Source: Leptasterias polaris (taxonomy: Eukaryota; Echinodermata; Asteroidea; Forcipulatida; Asteriidae). From it: DNA of 64,000 nt. Position 1 is the first letter of the stretch, and every line of letters starts with the position of its first letter. Of the stretch, positions 50,901-61,091 are shown in pieces. Location of the stretch: the NCBI GenBank assembly GCA_037783415.1, contig JAZGTN010000300.1:186001-250000 (forward strand), read 5' to 3'. A program made the translations under genes and the position numbers. The notes beneath the pieces were generated by a model, which did not search any database, was not told where the DNA came from, and worked only from the letters and a program-made list of their open reading frames with translations.

Positions 50901-53900
50901 TGTTTTGGATGTTTAAACAAATAACCTTTTAAAAAGATGTTTAAGACAATAATTGTGTGACTTCCTCCGAATTACTTTCCTCGATGTGTACTGAGCGCGG
51001 CCATTTTGGAATGATCCCAATCATCCCAATCAAATCACGACATCATCAGCCGGCCAGGCAGGGCGGATACGTAAAGCAACCATTGAACCGCATATTTAAT
51101 AATGTTAAAAAAATGAAGAAAAATATAATGGAACAGTGTTTTAATAATTATTAAGTTCACTACAAAAAAGATAAATTCACAACCGCTCGGGGCGACTTTG
51201 TAGGGGGAGACTGTGTCGGTGGGCGACTTTGTTGGTGGGATTGGTCTATCCTTTCATATCAGGTCACACATATATACACCTAGTTTATAAACCAAATGTA
51301 ATACAAAAGCAATCGGACATTTCACTTAGGCACTAGGGGGTCTCAAAAATGACGAAAAATCATTCCGCAGGCTAAAATGTCAGTTTTTAAAGACCTATGC
51401 CTTGATATAAAAATGTCCTATGCTACTTATGACAGTAGATTCTAGTTGATGGGGTACCAGGTACCCTGTATATTAATTTGCAGTCACATATCTTATCTCA
51501 ATTTGTAGATTTAGGCCTCTAAAAATGCCCAAAACACAAAAAGTAAATTTGAAGGGGCGGGGCTTAAATTTTTAGGGGGTCATATCTCAGAAAATGTCAA
51601 GGAGTAGGATTCTAAAATTTGGTGTGTGTTCATGGCACCCATAGGGGAATGTTTTTTTTTTAAATTAGCAAAATCTGAGACGGATCCTGCCGACCCATCA
51701 GGTGAGTTGACACGGAATGACCCAAGTGTGTTTAATCTTGGTGAAAATGATCTTCAACTAAATTGTCACAGCTTCTTCTAAAAATGTTAGAATAATAATG
51801 TTAAAAACTAGACGTGTTTTTGTTGCATAACAAACACGGGGGTTTCGGTTGCGGAACAAAAAGTGAAAATTATATGATGTCCAAGGTCCTATTTAAAGGC
51901 TTTGAGGTCGGCCTGATGTATAAGCTACATCATAATTATGCATTAATTGAAGTTACATTAATTGACATTGATACAAAATAAATGTTTCTTGGGTTGAATC
52001 GAATTGAATTGACATGCCCCAAAAATATCTGTTTTGAAGTCAACGTGATTCAACAGTTTAGCTTGTTATACTTTTTTTGTTTGAGAAAATAGAATTAGCT
52101 GTCGCAAAGTGCTTACCAACGAAAAGGACCTATAGTATAAATGCAAACATTTGTTGGCGGCCTGACGTTTCGACCCTAGCAGAGTCTTTCTCGTTTTTGT
52201 TTTGTGTTAATAATAGTAGCTTTAAGCGTGAATTTAGTGAAATGATCTTCTAAATTGTCACAGTTTATTTAATAACCCCCCCCCCTTTGTCTTCATAATC
52301 CCTGCTTACCCCCTGCCTTCTCTGAATGCTTTCTGCTTTTCTCCCTCCACTCTCTCTATTCATGTATTTCCACTTGACTACTCTTGCAACTCTTGTCTGC
52401 TTGTATGTGTGTTGTGTGTTGTCATTTAGCCTTCGAGAAAGACTCTGCTAGGGTCGAAACGTCAGGCCACTAACTTATTTGTTGCAGTTTATTTAATAAT
52501 GTTAAACAAATGAAGACAAATATAATGGAACAGTGTTTTGATAATTATTAAGTACACTACAAAAAAGATAAATTCACAACCGCTCGGGGCGACTTTGTAG
52601 GGGGGAGACTGTGTCGGGGGGAGACTGTGTCGGGGGGAGACTGTGTCGGGGGGAGACTGTGTCGGGGGGAGACTGTGTCGGGGGGAGACTGTGTCGGGGG
52701 GCGACTTGGTTGGGGGGCGACTTGGTTGGGGGGGCCGACTCTGTCGGGGGCCGACTTTGAGAGGGGGCGACTTTGAGAAGGGGCGACTTTGAGAGGGGGC
52801 GACTTTGAGAGGGGGCGACTTTGAGAGGGGGCGACTTTGAGAGGGGGCGACTTTGAGAGGGGGCGAGTTTGTATGTGAGGGGGCGACTTTGCTAGGGGGC
52901 GACTTTGCTAGAGGGCGACTTTGCTAGGGGGCGACTTTGCTAGGGGGCGACTTTGTAGTGGGCGACTTTGCTGGGGCGAGTTGACTGGCATTCGGGCTAA
53001 TGTACTATTAGCAAAATTTATATTTCACAAACACTGCTGACTGTATGCAAAGAATATGGCATGCTAGCCTGCCAGTAATTTTTTTTATTTTTTATTTTTT
53101 TTATGAGATATCGCCTTACTCACAAGGCCACGGACGGCCACTTCAAGGTGAGGGCTACACATAACTGATTTGGGCTATTGACCCAAATCAATTGACACAA
53201 GGGGCACGTTGCCTCCTACTCCTGGGGCTGAAACAGGGTTACCCCCTTCACAGTCCTTAAGGATGTAGGCATGGGTATCATCCACTAGGAGCCCGTCTGG
53301 TAGAGCAGAATGCACTACCTTCCCAACTTTTTCGAAGCAATTATGATTAAGTACCTTGCTCAGGGGCACAAGTGTCATGACCGGGTATCGAACCCACACT
53401 CTGCTGCTGAAAACACCAGAGCTTAGGTCCGGTGCTCTAGACCGCTCGGCCATGACACGCCACAAATACTTCTTGTAAGCAGTTGAGTAACACAACAATT
53501 CAAATCCACCGTGAACGCTCATAGTCACTCGTGCAATCGTCTTGATTGTCTTTAAATTCCACTTTTGCTTACATATGTTTTTCTGCTATAATAAGAACAG
53601 CAATTTGCTTACCTGTATAAAGCTTTATGAAATTGGGCCCTGTTTGATAATAATACATTTTTTGATGAGCCAAAATTGTCATGGTTGACCTTGGTTGATT
53701 CCAAGTCTGTACTGGTGATTATTCAATCTGGGTGAAAAAATTTGGACACAGAGGCAGCATAAACTTTTTTTTAAATTGTGTTGTTGTTAATATTTCTTTA
53801 CAGGAGAATGTAACCGGAATAGCAATCATTTCATTGGGATGCTTAGCCGTACCGTGCTGGATCATGACACATCTAGAGGACTACAAGTCTCATGATGAGT

Positions 53901-53902
53901 GA
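47978..53902 (+). CDS. COX8: Cytochrome c oxidase subunit 8 (copy A), 2 exons, 70 aa
   Basis: Exons 47978-48091 (38 codons) and 53804-53902 (32 codons plus TGA), phase 0, GT..AG. Exon 1 is a typical mitochondrial presequence: Arg/Ser-rich with no acids until residue 32 (MSGILRGVITRSVPTVRSM, then FQTRGIR). Exon 2 gives one membrane helix and the subunit-8 end pattern: GCLAVPCWIMTHLEDYKSHD aligns with the mammalian PAGWxLxHLxxYK motif. The product is a small nuclear-encoded complex IV subunit of the inner membrane. The 5.7-kb intron is huge for such a gene and is full of repeats. Two further paralogues follow within 11 kb. The call rests on motif and architecture; the subunit is short and diverges fast. 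Confidence 0.75.
50337..50551. mobile_element. TTAACCCT-ended piggyBac-type MITE
   Basis: The left border is TTAACCCTCTTGCTGT and the right is AGTAGGAGGGTTAA. TTAA at both ends plus CCCT termini is the hallmark of piggyBac-superfamily elements. At 215 bp it is non-autonomous. A related, interrupted copy begins at 54,602. Confidence 0.65.
51092..51213 (+). repeat. Duplicated block, copy 1
   Basis: This block (TTTAATAATGTTAAA through AACCGCTCGGGGCGACTTTG) is about 95% identical to 52,493-52,613. Copy 1 carries only a few degenerate minisatellite units at its right end; copy 2 continues into the long array. Confidence 0.8.
52161..52468. mobile_element. Element with perfect 35-bp terminal inverted repeats
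   Basis: GGCCTGACGTTTCGACCCTA begins a 35-bp left arm (52,161-52,195). The exact complement, from CGAGAAAGACTCTGC, closes at 52,468. There is no coding frame between. A deleted relative is at 31,096-31,150. Confidence 0.8.
52493..52613 (+). repeat. Duplicated block, copy 2
   Basis: It matches 51,092-51,213 in direct orientation with scattered single-base differences, then runs into the minisatellite. Direct orientation and the shared GGGGCGACTTTG end suggest a local duplication. Confidence 0.8.
52582..52985 (+). repeat. Minisatellite, 16-bp units in homogenised blocks
   Basis: The array has a core of GGGG plus CGACTTTG or AGACTGTG. It is organised in blocks: six units of GGGGGGAGACTGTGTC, a transition with GACTTGGTTG, seven units ending GACTTTGAGA, then four ending GACTTTGCTA. 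The strand is extremely G-rich. Stray units recur at 51,190-51,240, 61,445-61,485 and 62,310-62,330. Confidence 0.9.
53100..53465 (-). mobile_element. tRNA-Leu/Ser-like SINE with conserved central domain
   Basis: On the minus strand the head reads ATGGCCGAGCGGTCTAGAGC, and a B-box GTGGGTTCGATACCC follows. The head is long, like tRNAs with a variable arm. Next comes GTGCCCCTGAGCAAGGTACT, a motif I associate with the V-SINE type central region. The plus-strand A/T run at 53,079-53,105 would be its tail. Weaker fragments are at 35,283 and 62,335. Confidence 0.7.
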
Positions 53903-54601
53903 GTAACAACGAGCGAGTCCGAAGTGAGTGTCTGCAAGTCTTCATATTATGCACCATTGAAATCTACCAACAAACAGAATTAGCCAGCATTGGAACTTAG
54001 CTTTACCGAGTGCTGCTCCATCCTCACCAGAACTATTGTTCCAGCAAGCAACTGTCACCTCTGGATTTCCTTATGTATCTGCCTTCATTTCTTCACCTGT
54101 GTTAAAATACTTGGAGAAGTTTCACATTGTCGTCAAATTCAAAATGCTGAACATCTACAAGACAAGCCAACATTTTCGAGATCACTAAACATGTGCTACA
54201 CTTTGGAAGCTAAGCAGTATTGTTAGTTAAGTCCAAACATCAGAATCATGTTTCAAAATCGATTCATTTCAAATCAATTTTGTTTTAAATTTACCAAAGT
54301 CTCTTTTACACCTCCTTATACAATAGTAATATTCATGTACTTAAGTACACTTCTGTAGCATGCACAAAGTTCATGATCTCTCTTCTCTTGACGTTTTTTA
54401 AGCTACTAAGCAAAACAAATCTGCTCAGCAAAAAAAACCTTGCCAAGAAGAAATATGTTGTAACCCCCTTCAGAAAAAGCCACGTATAAATACATTGCCC
54501 TTGGCTGTTTTTAGGGTATACATGTACATGTGTTTTTTCTTAGCAGTAGTTGCTTTATAGCAGTTTGTTATTTTTCATTGCATAAATGTTGACATTGTAT
54601 G

Positions 54602-55314
54602 TTAACCCTCCAACTGTGTGACCATTAAATATCCTCTACCATGGTTTTGAATATTGGATGTACTGTGCATGCCATCCCTGCAGTGGCATTGCGTACTGCA
54701 CAGCACACACTTGTGTCATCATAAACAACCTTTGCAGTTAAAGGGTGTGTACAACATTAGTAAGATCAAAAATATAAATGTTCACAGATTTGCACATAAC
54801 TTACATGGTATAAAGATGGTCATGGTGGAAAACTTCCATTGAAATAGTTTTTCTTGAAATGCCATAGTTTTTAGGAAATGAGTAAAACAATAGTCTTTAT
54901 CCTGCAGGATAAATTCCGATGTTTGAAAAAAAGTTAAAACATATAATGGGGTTTTTCACTGTTTTCTCATGACTCTGTAGACCGATTGAGCTTAAACTTT
55001 CACAGGTTTGTTATTTCATGTATATGTTAGGTCACATCAAGTGTGGATACAGGTCTTTGGCAATACACCGATCCATTAAGCCACGCCCATTTCTCATTGA
55101 CCAATCACAACCGCGAAATCTGATCACCATTTGAGCCGTTTGGTGATCTTTGCACTAATGGTGATCGGGTTTCGCGGCTGTGATTGGTCAACTCGTAAGG
55201 AGGCAGGGCTTAATGGATCGATCTATTACCAATGTTGTACACACCCTTTCATTGGTTTCTATAAAAGGTTGTTTCCATTCACACAAAAATGTCTCCAAGA
55301 GTAGGAGGTTTAAC
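54602..55314. mobile_element. Interrupted TTAACCCT MITE
   Basis: The left end TTAACCCTCCAACTGTGTGA matches the 50,337 element, and AGTAGGAGGTTTAA at 55,301-55,314 matches its right end. About 510 bp of another element, flanked by AAGGGTGTGTACAACATT and its complement, lies between (54,739-55,250). Confidence 0.55.
55069..55220. repeat. Inverted repeat with about 60-bp arms
   Basis: CGATCCATTAAGCC on the left pairs with GGCTTAATGGATCG on the right (one-base offset in the G/C run). The arms also share TTGACCAATCACA and CGCGAAA..GATCACCAT. It lies inside the inner element of the nested pair. Confidence 0.7.
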
Positions 55315-56314
55315 GAGAGGAACATGACAATTATTGGATAATGATAATGTGATAAAGCGAAAAACACGAACGAAATGTTGCTAGGCACAACAAAAGGAAG
55401 TTTAAAAATAGTCTTACCGGTTTCACAATTCATTGTTGTTTTTCAATTCATCATGTTTTATAACGATTGTACACAAAACAAGAAAACAAAATCATGACAA
55501 GAACGATTGTATTTTATAGATTAATTAAAATAAAAAATTTCTGAATGTAAATCTCACAAGGCATTCAAGCAAATTTACTGGCATAGACCTAGCTCAGATC
55601 ATGTTATTATATAATTTCATAGTTATAAAGATTGTGGAGAAATGTGTGTTTAATTGACATTAGTATGCATGAATTTATTGTTTGACTAAAATTATTAAAG
55701 GATGTGTGTGTATGAAAATCAATTGTGTCGTCTATCCTTTCTAATTATCTCTGCTGGTCAACTTTGGTCGGTAGTTTTGTGAAGATGGGTCCAGCTTTAG
55801 TAATAAACATACTTTTAAAAGGAACTTAATTGATATTTGTCGTAAAAATGCAAGTTGTTATACTTAAAAAAACAAAATAATTGAATTTATTACTCTACAC
55901 TGCTATTTTCACAGCGCCCTCTACTGTTGGAATTGTCGTGCCGTGTGCTCCTCCGTGCTGCGCACGAAGATTAGACCAATAGCTGAAAATTGTAATAAAA
56001 TTGAAATTCGGTACATCGTTACAAATACATGTAAAAAGAGGAAACATCATAAAATGCAATTTCAAATTCAACTGTTTCAATCACAGTTTTGTAAACAAAC
56101 GTACATGCAGAGCGTATCAGCTCCACGTGAGACCTTTTCCCCGCCCCGTTTGTGAGAGGTTGCATTTTGATTGGACCAAAGTAGATGCGGTGACTTGCTC
56201 GTTTTTGATACATGCGCATTTGTTCTCTATCGGCCATTTTTTCTGATTCATTTGTCATTTCAACTTTGTGATCTTCTGCCGAAAACATTATCACCATATC
56301 ATCGCTGCCTTGTG

Positions 56315-57129
56315 ATGTATACGACGTCTGGAGCAGTTGTTGGACGATTGTTCAGTAGCCAAGCCAATGTTCTTCGGCAACTGATGTCAGTTTCGAAGAG
56401 AAACTTTCACAAAAGGAAAGGCATGGAGAAAAACCCGATTTCTAAGAAGGTACGCACATTTGTACATGTTGCACATAACTTTTTGTTCATTAGACAATTA
56501 CAATGATTGATACATGTATGTGTATGTACCACAGTCGGAGTATCTTGGACGACAGACAGAGGGTACATCAAAACAGTTGTTTGTGAACATATGTACTTCG
56601 TTTGTTTGTTGTAATGAGTAACGTTGGACAACTAAGTTAAATCAGAGTTTGTAGGCCTAGCAAGTCTAAGCTCAAGAGACCATAAAAAGACTTGCTTAAT
56701 TAAATTAGTTAACGGTAGAATTCTGATTTGTGGCTCCTGAGGATTTTTTTCCTAAAGGAAATGAAGTTCGAAACTTATCATACAAATGGTCTATGAATGA
56801 TTAACCCCAAAAACATAATCATGTCCAATAATAAAAAATGTTAGATCTAATTAGCACTAGGGATACCAGTGGCAGTCTAGTCATAGTAGTACTCTATGGG
56901 TTGCCATGTCTGTTGAGTGATGTGTTCTATACTGCAGTTTTGGGTGTAAATTTGTCTTTTTAAATTGATATCATATGTTTTTCTTTGTTAAGTTTAGGTA
57001 AGACAGTAAATTTTGCTGTGTTCTAATACACAGGATCTAACCCTGGCTGCAGTGACATTCAGCTTCGGTATTCTAGCAATACCCACCTGGATCTCGGTAC
57101 AATGGATGGGTAACGGTGATGCAAAGTAA
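56315..57129 (+). CDS. COX8-like small mitochondrial protein (copy B), 2 exons, 76 aa
   Basis: Exons 56315-56449 (45 codons) and 57034-57129 (31 codons plus TAA), phase 0, GT..AG. Exon 1 is a basic presequence (VLRQLMSVSKRNFHKRKGME). Exon 2 is a single helix ending FGILAIPTWISVQWMGNGDA. The core G-(I/C)-L-A-(I/V)-P-x-W-I matches copy A, and the intron position and phase are the same, so I read it as a diverged subunit 8 paralogue. It lacks the usual HLxxYK tail. An AATAAA lies at 57,530-57,535. It could instead be another single-span complex subunit. Confidence 0.65.
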
Positions 57130-58235
57130 AACTGGAGGCAAGATTATTACAGAGTGGTGGATCAGGAGACTTGAGTATTGAATGCAAACACCTTCGCAGT
57201 CGACTCCGACAATTGGACAACCATGGATGCATGGTGGAGTTTTCAACTTTGGGAGGAAGACCACTTGAAAAAAGGGTCAAAAATGGTTTAATTTTCAACT
57301 GAGTCAGATGAGATGTGATGTTCGGGATAGTTTGTTAATTTGTTACATAGTTACAGTTAGCTTGAAAGATTTTATTTTATCAGGCATGATGTTCTTCCTA
57401 CTGAAGTCTGATTTCTGTTTTGGGGCCCTCAGAAAACTCAGAAAACTCAGCAAAATTGTCGTTAAATCTGCAGCCTAAAAACGCTTATGAAGTCTATACC
57501 ATAATATCTACATGTAGGCAAGCCTACTCAATAAAATTCTCCTACTTTTTTCTAAGCACAAATTGTACCATGCTCTTTTTATTTTTACTCTTTGGCATTT
57601 GGACATGATTGGTGATCAGAATGTTAGAGGTACTAAAAGATAAAAAGAAATAATAGGGACTAAAAATAAATTTAAGATATTAAAGGAGTTCCTAGTCTAA
57701 AAGTTCTATTTTTAAAAACTGGACATTTCTGTTATTAACAAAGAGAGCATACACATCAGTCAAATAATACAACAGCACTAAAATGTTTCAAGGTTTCTGC
57801 ACGGTTTAATTGCCCACAAAGTTTTGTTTGTCTTGATGATCACAAAGACCATGAAACAATAGGTTGCTTGTTGATGAAGTGTGCAAATAACTTATTATTA
57901 TTATTCCTTCCCTCTTTCGTAGTTGCTTATTTAGCATGATGTGAACATACAAATGATGATTTTTGGGCTCCTTTAGTGAGAGATTAATGTATTATTCCAC
58001 CACATTGGTAAAATATCACAGTGGAGCACCATTTTTTCTGCCAGCTGTTCTTCATGCTTAAAGAAGTGTTTTCATAATTTAAACTGACAAGTGTTTTGAT
58101 GTCTTCACAATAATTCTATGTTTGACAAATAAAGTGTTACTCAAGTTTTGAAGAATTCTAAAATCTACATGTTGCTGTGCATATTGAGTAATGGTTGATC
58201 GTATCCGGTTGGAGGTAGGCATTGCCATGTATCCC
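57130..58235. other. Convergent interval between COX8 copies B and C
   Basis: Holds both 3' flanks. At 57,381-57,415 there is a paralogue of the sequence flanking the PUS10 intron element (CAGGCATGATGTTCTTCC then AAGTCTGATTT) without the insertion. The remainder is AT-rich with no exon. Confidence 0.5.
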
Positions 58236-59232
58236 CTAAGCTGCGTCTTCGTCCTCATCATCTTTGACTTGATATTCCTCGAAGTGAGAGAGGAACCAGC
58301 CAGTTGGGCCCATGATGGCTGCAGTAATTCCCAGCATACCAACAGCTTTTTCCCACAATTTCAGTGGGTTCTCACACTGCAAAAAACCCCAATTATTTGT
58401 AATAATAAAAATACATCAACTTAGAATATAGTGTATAGTGTTCCCCTTTTTGTTTGGGCCTTTCTGAAATTTTATCTCCTGAACTTGAAGGTTTTATAGT
58501 CTTGCAATTCTCTTGAAGCGTGACTGGCAATTATCTATTCTTCATCATTATATCATAGTTATGAAGTCAATAATTATTATGGAGATCAATGGTGTGTGTG
58601 GGGCATAATGTTGAAAAACTTCTGCTAGTGCAACCAGTGTGGGCACGTATGGGGCATTGACTTGAATTACCATTGACTTCCCAGTGTACCCACTCGGGTA
58701 ACTTGCAGAGGCAACCTCACTTACAAATCACCCGTAAATAATATGACGACTGGTTAAAAAAATAAAGTTTCCTTTGTGAGTGTGACTCGGTTGATATACT
58801 TTTCCGGTTTTAATTCTAGTGTAGTGCAAGCGATAAGTAAACCTTAAAGTAAAAACTATACCTTGTTAAACTTTTTGTTCTCAATCACCCAGTCTATTAG
58901 TATTAGTATTTACTTTTCAGTGTCTATTAGTACTTTGCGCTAAAATCGGTATTTAAAAAAAAGAATGGTTGGGCGGCGACATAGACTTTTACAAAATTAA
59001 TTCATTCTAGCCGGCTGTGGTCGTGCGTGTCCTGATGACATGATTATTTCGGGCAAACCAAACCAATTTCAAGAAATTTAATAGGTAAGTATAGTACACT
59101 GAGTGTATCGACCTTATATTGCTGATATGACCGTGGGAAGGTGTTAAACGACCTGGTTGAGGTAACATTACGAGAGACTCTGAGCGCTGCTCTAGTCATC
59201 TTAAAGATGCGGCTACTGATGATGGCAGACAT
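58236..59232 (-). CDS. COX8: Cytochrome c oxidase subunit 8 (copy C), 2 exons, about 86 aa
   Basis: Exon 2 (58376-58236, 46 codons plus TAG) reads ENPLKLWEKAVGMLGITAAI and then GPTGWFLSHFEEYQ, the best match of the three to the mammalian subunit 8 signature PxGWxLxHLxxY. It ends in an acidic KDDEDEDAA tail. Exon 1 starts at 59232 (MSAIISSRIFKMTRAALRVS, then RNVTSTRSF), a clear mitochondrial presequence. Exon 2 must be entered in phase 0. The only phase-0 donors I find are AAG|GTCGAT (exon end 59113) or AGT|GTACTA about 15 bases later; both are weak, so the 3' edge of exon 1 is uncertain. It lies tail-to-tail with copy B and divergent from NUSAP1. Confidence 0.75.
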
Positions 59233-61091
59233 GATGACGAATGATGAAGGCTTCCGCTGTCTCAAGGTGAAATTCTTAGCGATGGAGACGTTCAGAGGTG
59301 AGAGCTAGCTTTTAATACATGTACAGCTTTCATTGATCATCATTATGGAAAGTGTCGATTTTGTTTGTAAACATAATAATGGGGTGATAGCAACTTTTGA
59401 GTTCCGACTTTTCTTCATTGTTTCCACGGTACTTCATTGTTTGCGTCATTTTTTTTTTAAATATATTTTTATACTTTTATTACCCTATCTATTTGCTCTA
59501 TTGTTTATATGAATATTATGTTGTATTGTTGCTTGTGTTGGCCGAATAAATAATAATAATAATAATAATTTGCTAACGCTCGCGCAGTTTCATTTTGTAG
59601 CTTTGGCGTACGGGTCGATTTTTTGCTTCATGTATGCAATGAATGACGTAACAATGTATTCTTCGTGTAAAACTTAGACAGAAAGAAAAAACAAACATCT
59701 TCTGTCTACAAAACATTAGTCCACGGCCGACGGCGCGCAACTTCCGAAGGGGGGGGGGGGGTATACAGGGCTCAATTTCACACAAGCACTAAAGATTCAA
59801 AGATGAGTTGTCATGCAGGGTTACCCATAGTGATTTGTCTTTTCCATCACACTTTGCTAATAATTATTGATCAATCTTAGCTTTTTGTGAAATGGGGCCC
59901 GTCTTATCTCCTAATTTGTTAGTTTTATTTCTAGCCCCCCCTTTTTTGCGTATCGTGTGTCGCTTCCACGCGCGCGCTCTCACACATCGAAACACTTTAC
60001 GTTGTTCTTTCTTCCTCCATGGTTGTTCCATCCGGGCGCACCACACTAAATAAACTCCCATAGGAACCAATGCTAAATGATAAATATTCAAAAATACTCA
60101 AAAAATCGTGTAAGTCTCTCAGCCTCTTGAAAACCAATCAAACATATTTTCGGACGACTGAACTTTAGAATTCTTTTCAATTTTTGCCAGGTCAGCCGTT
60201 TGGAATTTTTGCTAACTACCCCAGAAGAAAAAAACGCGAAAATTTGTTTTTTTCCAAAACCGACTTACTGCCAGTTTTCGTGAAGCACTTCTCCACTTTC
60301 CCGTTCAAATAGGGCCAACTTTAACGCCTAAATTTATCAAGTCTCCTCAAAGGTTGAAGCACAGAACCCCCAGGTTGTGATAGATTATTATATTTACACA
60401 ATCTATTAATTGCATGACCCCCATCCCAAAACGTTGTAATTAAAAATAAGTTGTGGGTTTACAAATTATGATAAGTAGCTTGGCGCATTAATTCTGGCTT
60501 ATTTGGTGTGGTGCGCCCATCCCATCACTACCATGCCAGTACAAGACGAAAAGTTTATCCATCCACACGTCCCCGTACGTGTGGTTGATTTTGATTTGTT
60601 CAGCCATTATCAATGGGTCTGGCTTTCTAGCTGGGGCTTTCTAGCTGTGCTTGGCGATAGCTTTAAAACTACTAAAATTCGATCTAAAAATAATTCGCAT
60701 TAAATTATGTGTATGTTTTTGTCTTTTCAAGGTATATTTGTATGTGGGGTTTGTACCGTAGACAAAAGTAGTCATTGAGGTCATTCATTTAATATTCGAA
60801 GAAGCAAATTTAAAAAAACCGCTTGAGGGCGCTCGACCTCACCACCTACTTGCATCAGCCGTCGGTTCAATGACTAACCAATCAGACAACGCCAATGATT
60901 CGATCACTCGTGGATTAACCATTCACTGATCGGGTAGCGGGCGTTTTGAAACCTACAACGGCCAATTCAGTATACATTGCATGCTGCTGCTGCTGCTGCC
61001 GTCGCGCTTAGTTTTCATGGGAAAAGTTGGAATTAAAATTTGGTAAAATTTGACTTAAGTAACTTGGTGAATATACCAAATTGATAACAAT
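59233..61091. other. Divergent intergenic interval COX8 copy C / NUSAP1
   Basis: Contains an (AAT)n run near 59,549-59,568, a G run at 59,750-59,761, and a MITE at 59,768-59,900. Close to the NUSAP1 start there is a (TGC) trinucleotide run at about 60,980-60,999. No exon is recognised. Confidence 0.5.
59768..59900. mobile_element. GGGCYCAATTTCAC-ended MITE
   Basis: Starts GGGCTCAATTTCACACAAGC and ends AGCTTTTTGTGAAATGGGGC. It resembles the GGGCCCAATTTCAT family but with a TTTCAC/GTGAAA end, so it is a sister subfamily. Confidence 0.55.

Larger units (their letters stand above)
48092..53803 (+). other. Large repeat-filled intron of COX8 copy A
   Basis: It contains poly-A/T-rich sequence (48.7-49.0 kb), an unexplained 60-codon open stretch at about 48,984-49,165, a TTAACCCT-ended element (50,337-50,551), a duplicated 120-bp block (51,092-51,213 and 52,493-52,613), a 35-bp-TIR element (52,161-52,468), a 16-bp-unit minisatellite (52,582-52,985) and a SINE (53,100-53,465). 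I see no other supported exon. Confidence 0.6.
53903..56314. other. Intergenic interval between COX8 copies A and B
   Basis: It contains a nested pair of inverted-repeat elements (54,602-55,314) with an inner palindrome (55,069-55,220), and otherwise AT-rich sequence. CGGCCATTTT near 56,231 (AAAATGGCCG on minus) is a YY1-like motif about 80 bp before the copy B start. No exon is recognised. Confidence 0.5.

Noticed and set aside
52582..52985. CRISPR-like array
   Set aside because: Units are contiguous 16-mers without unique spacers, in an animal genome; it is a minisatellite.
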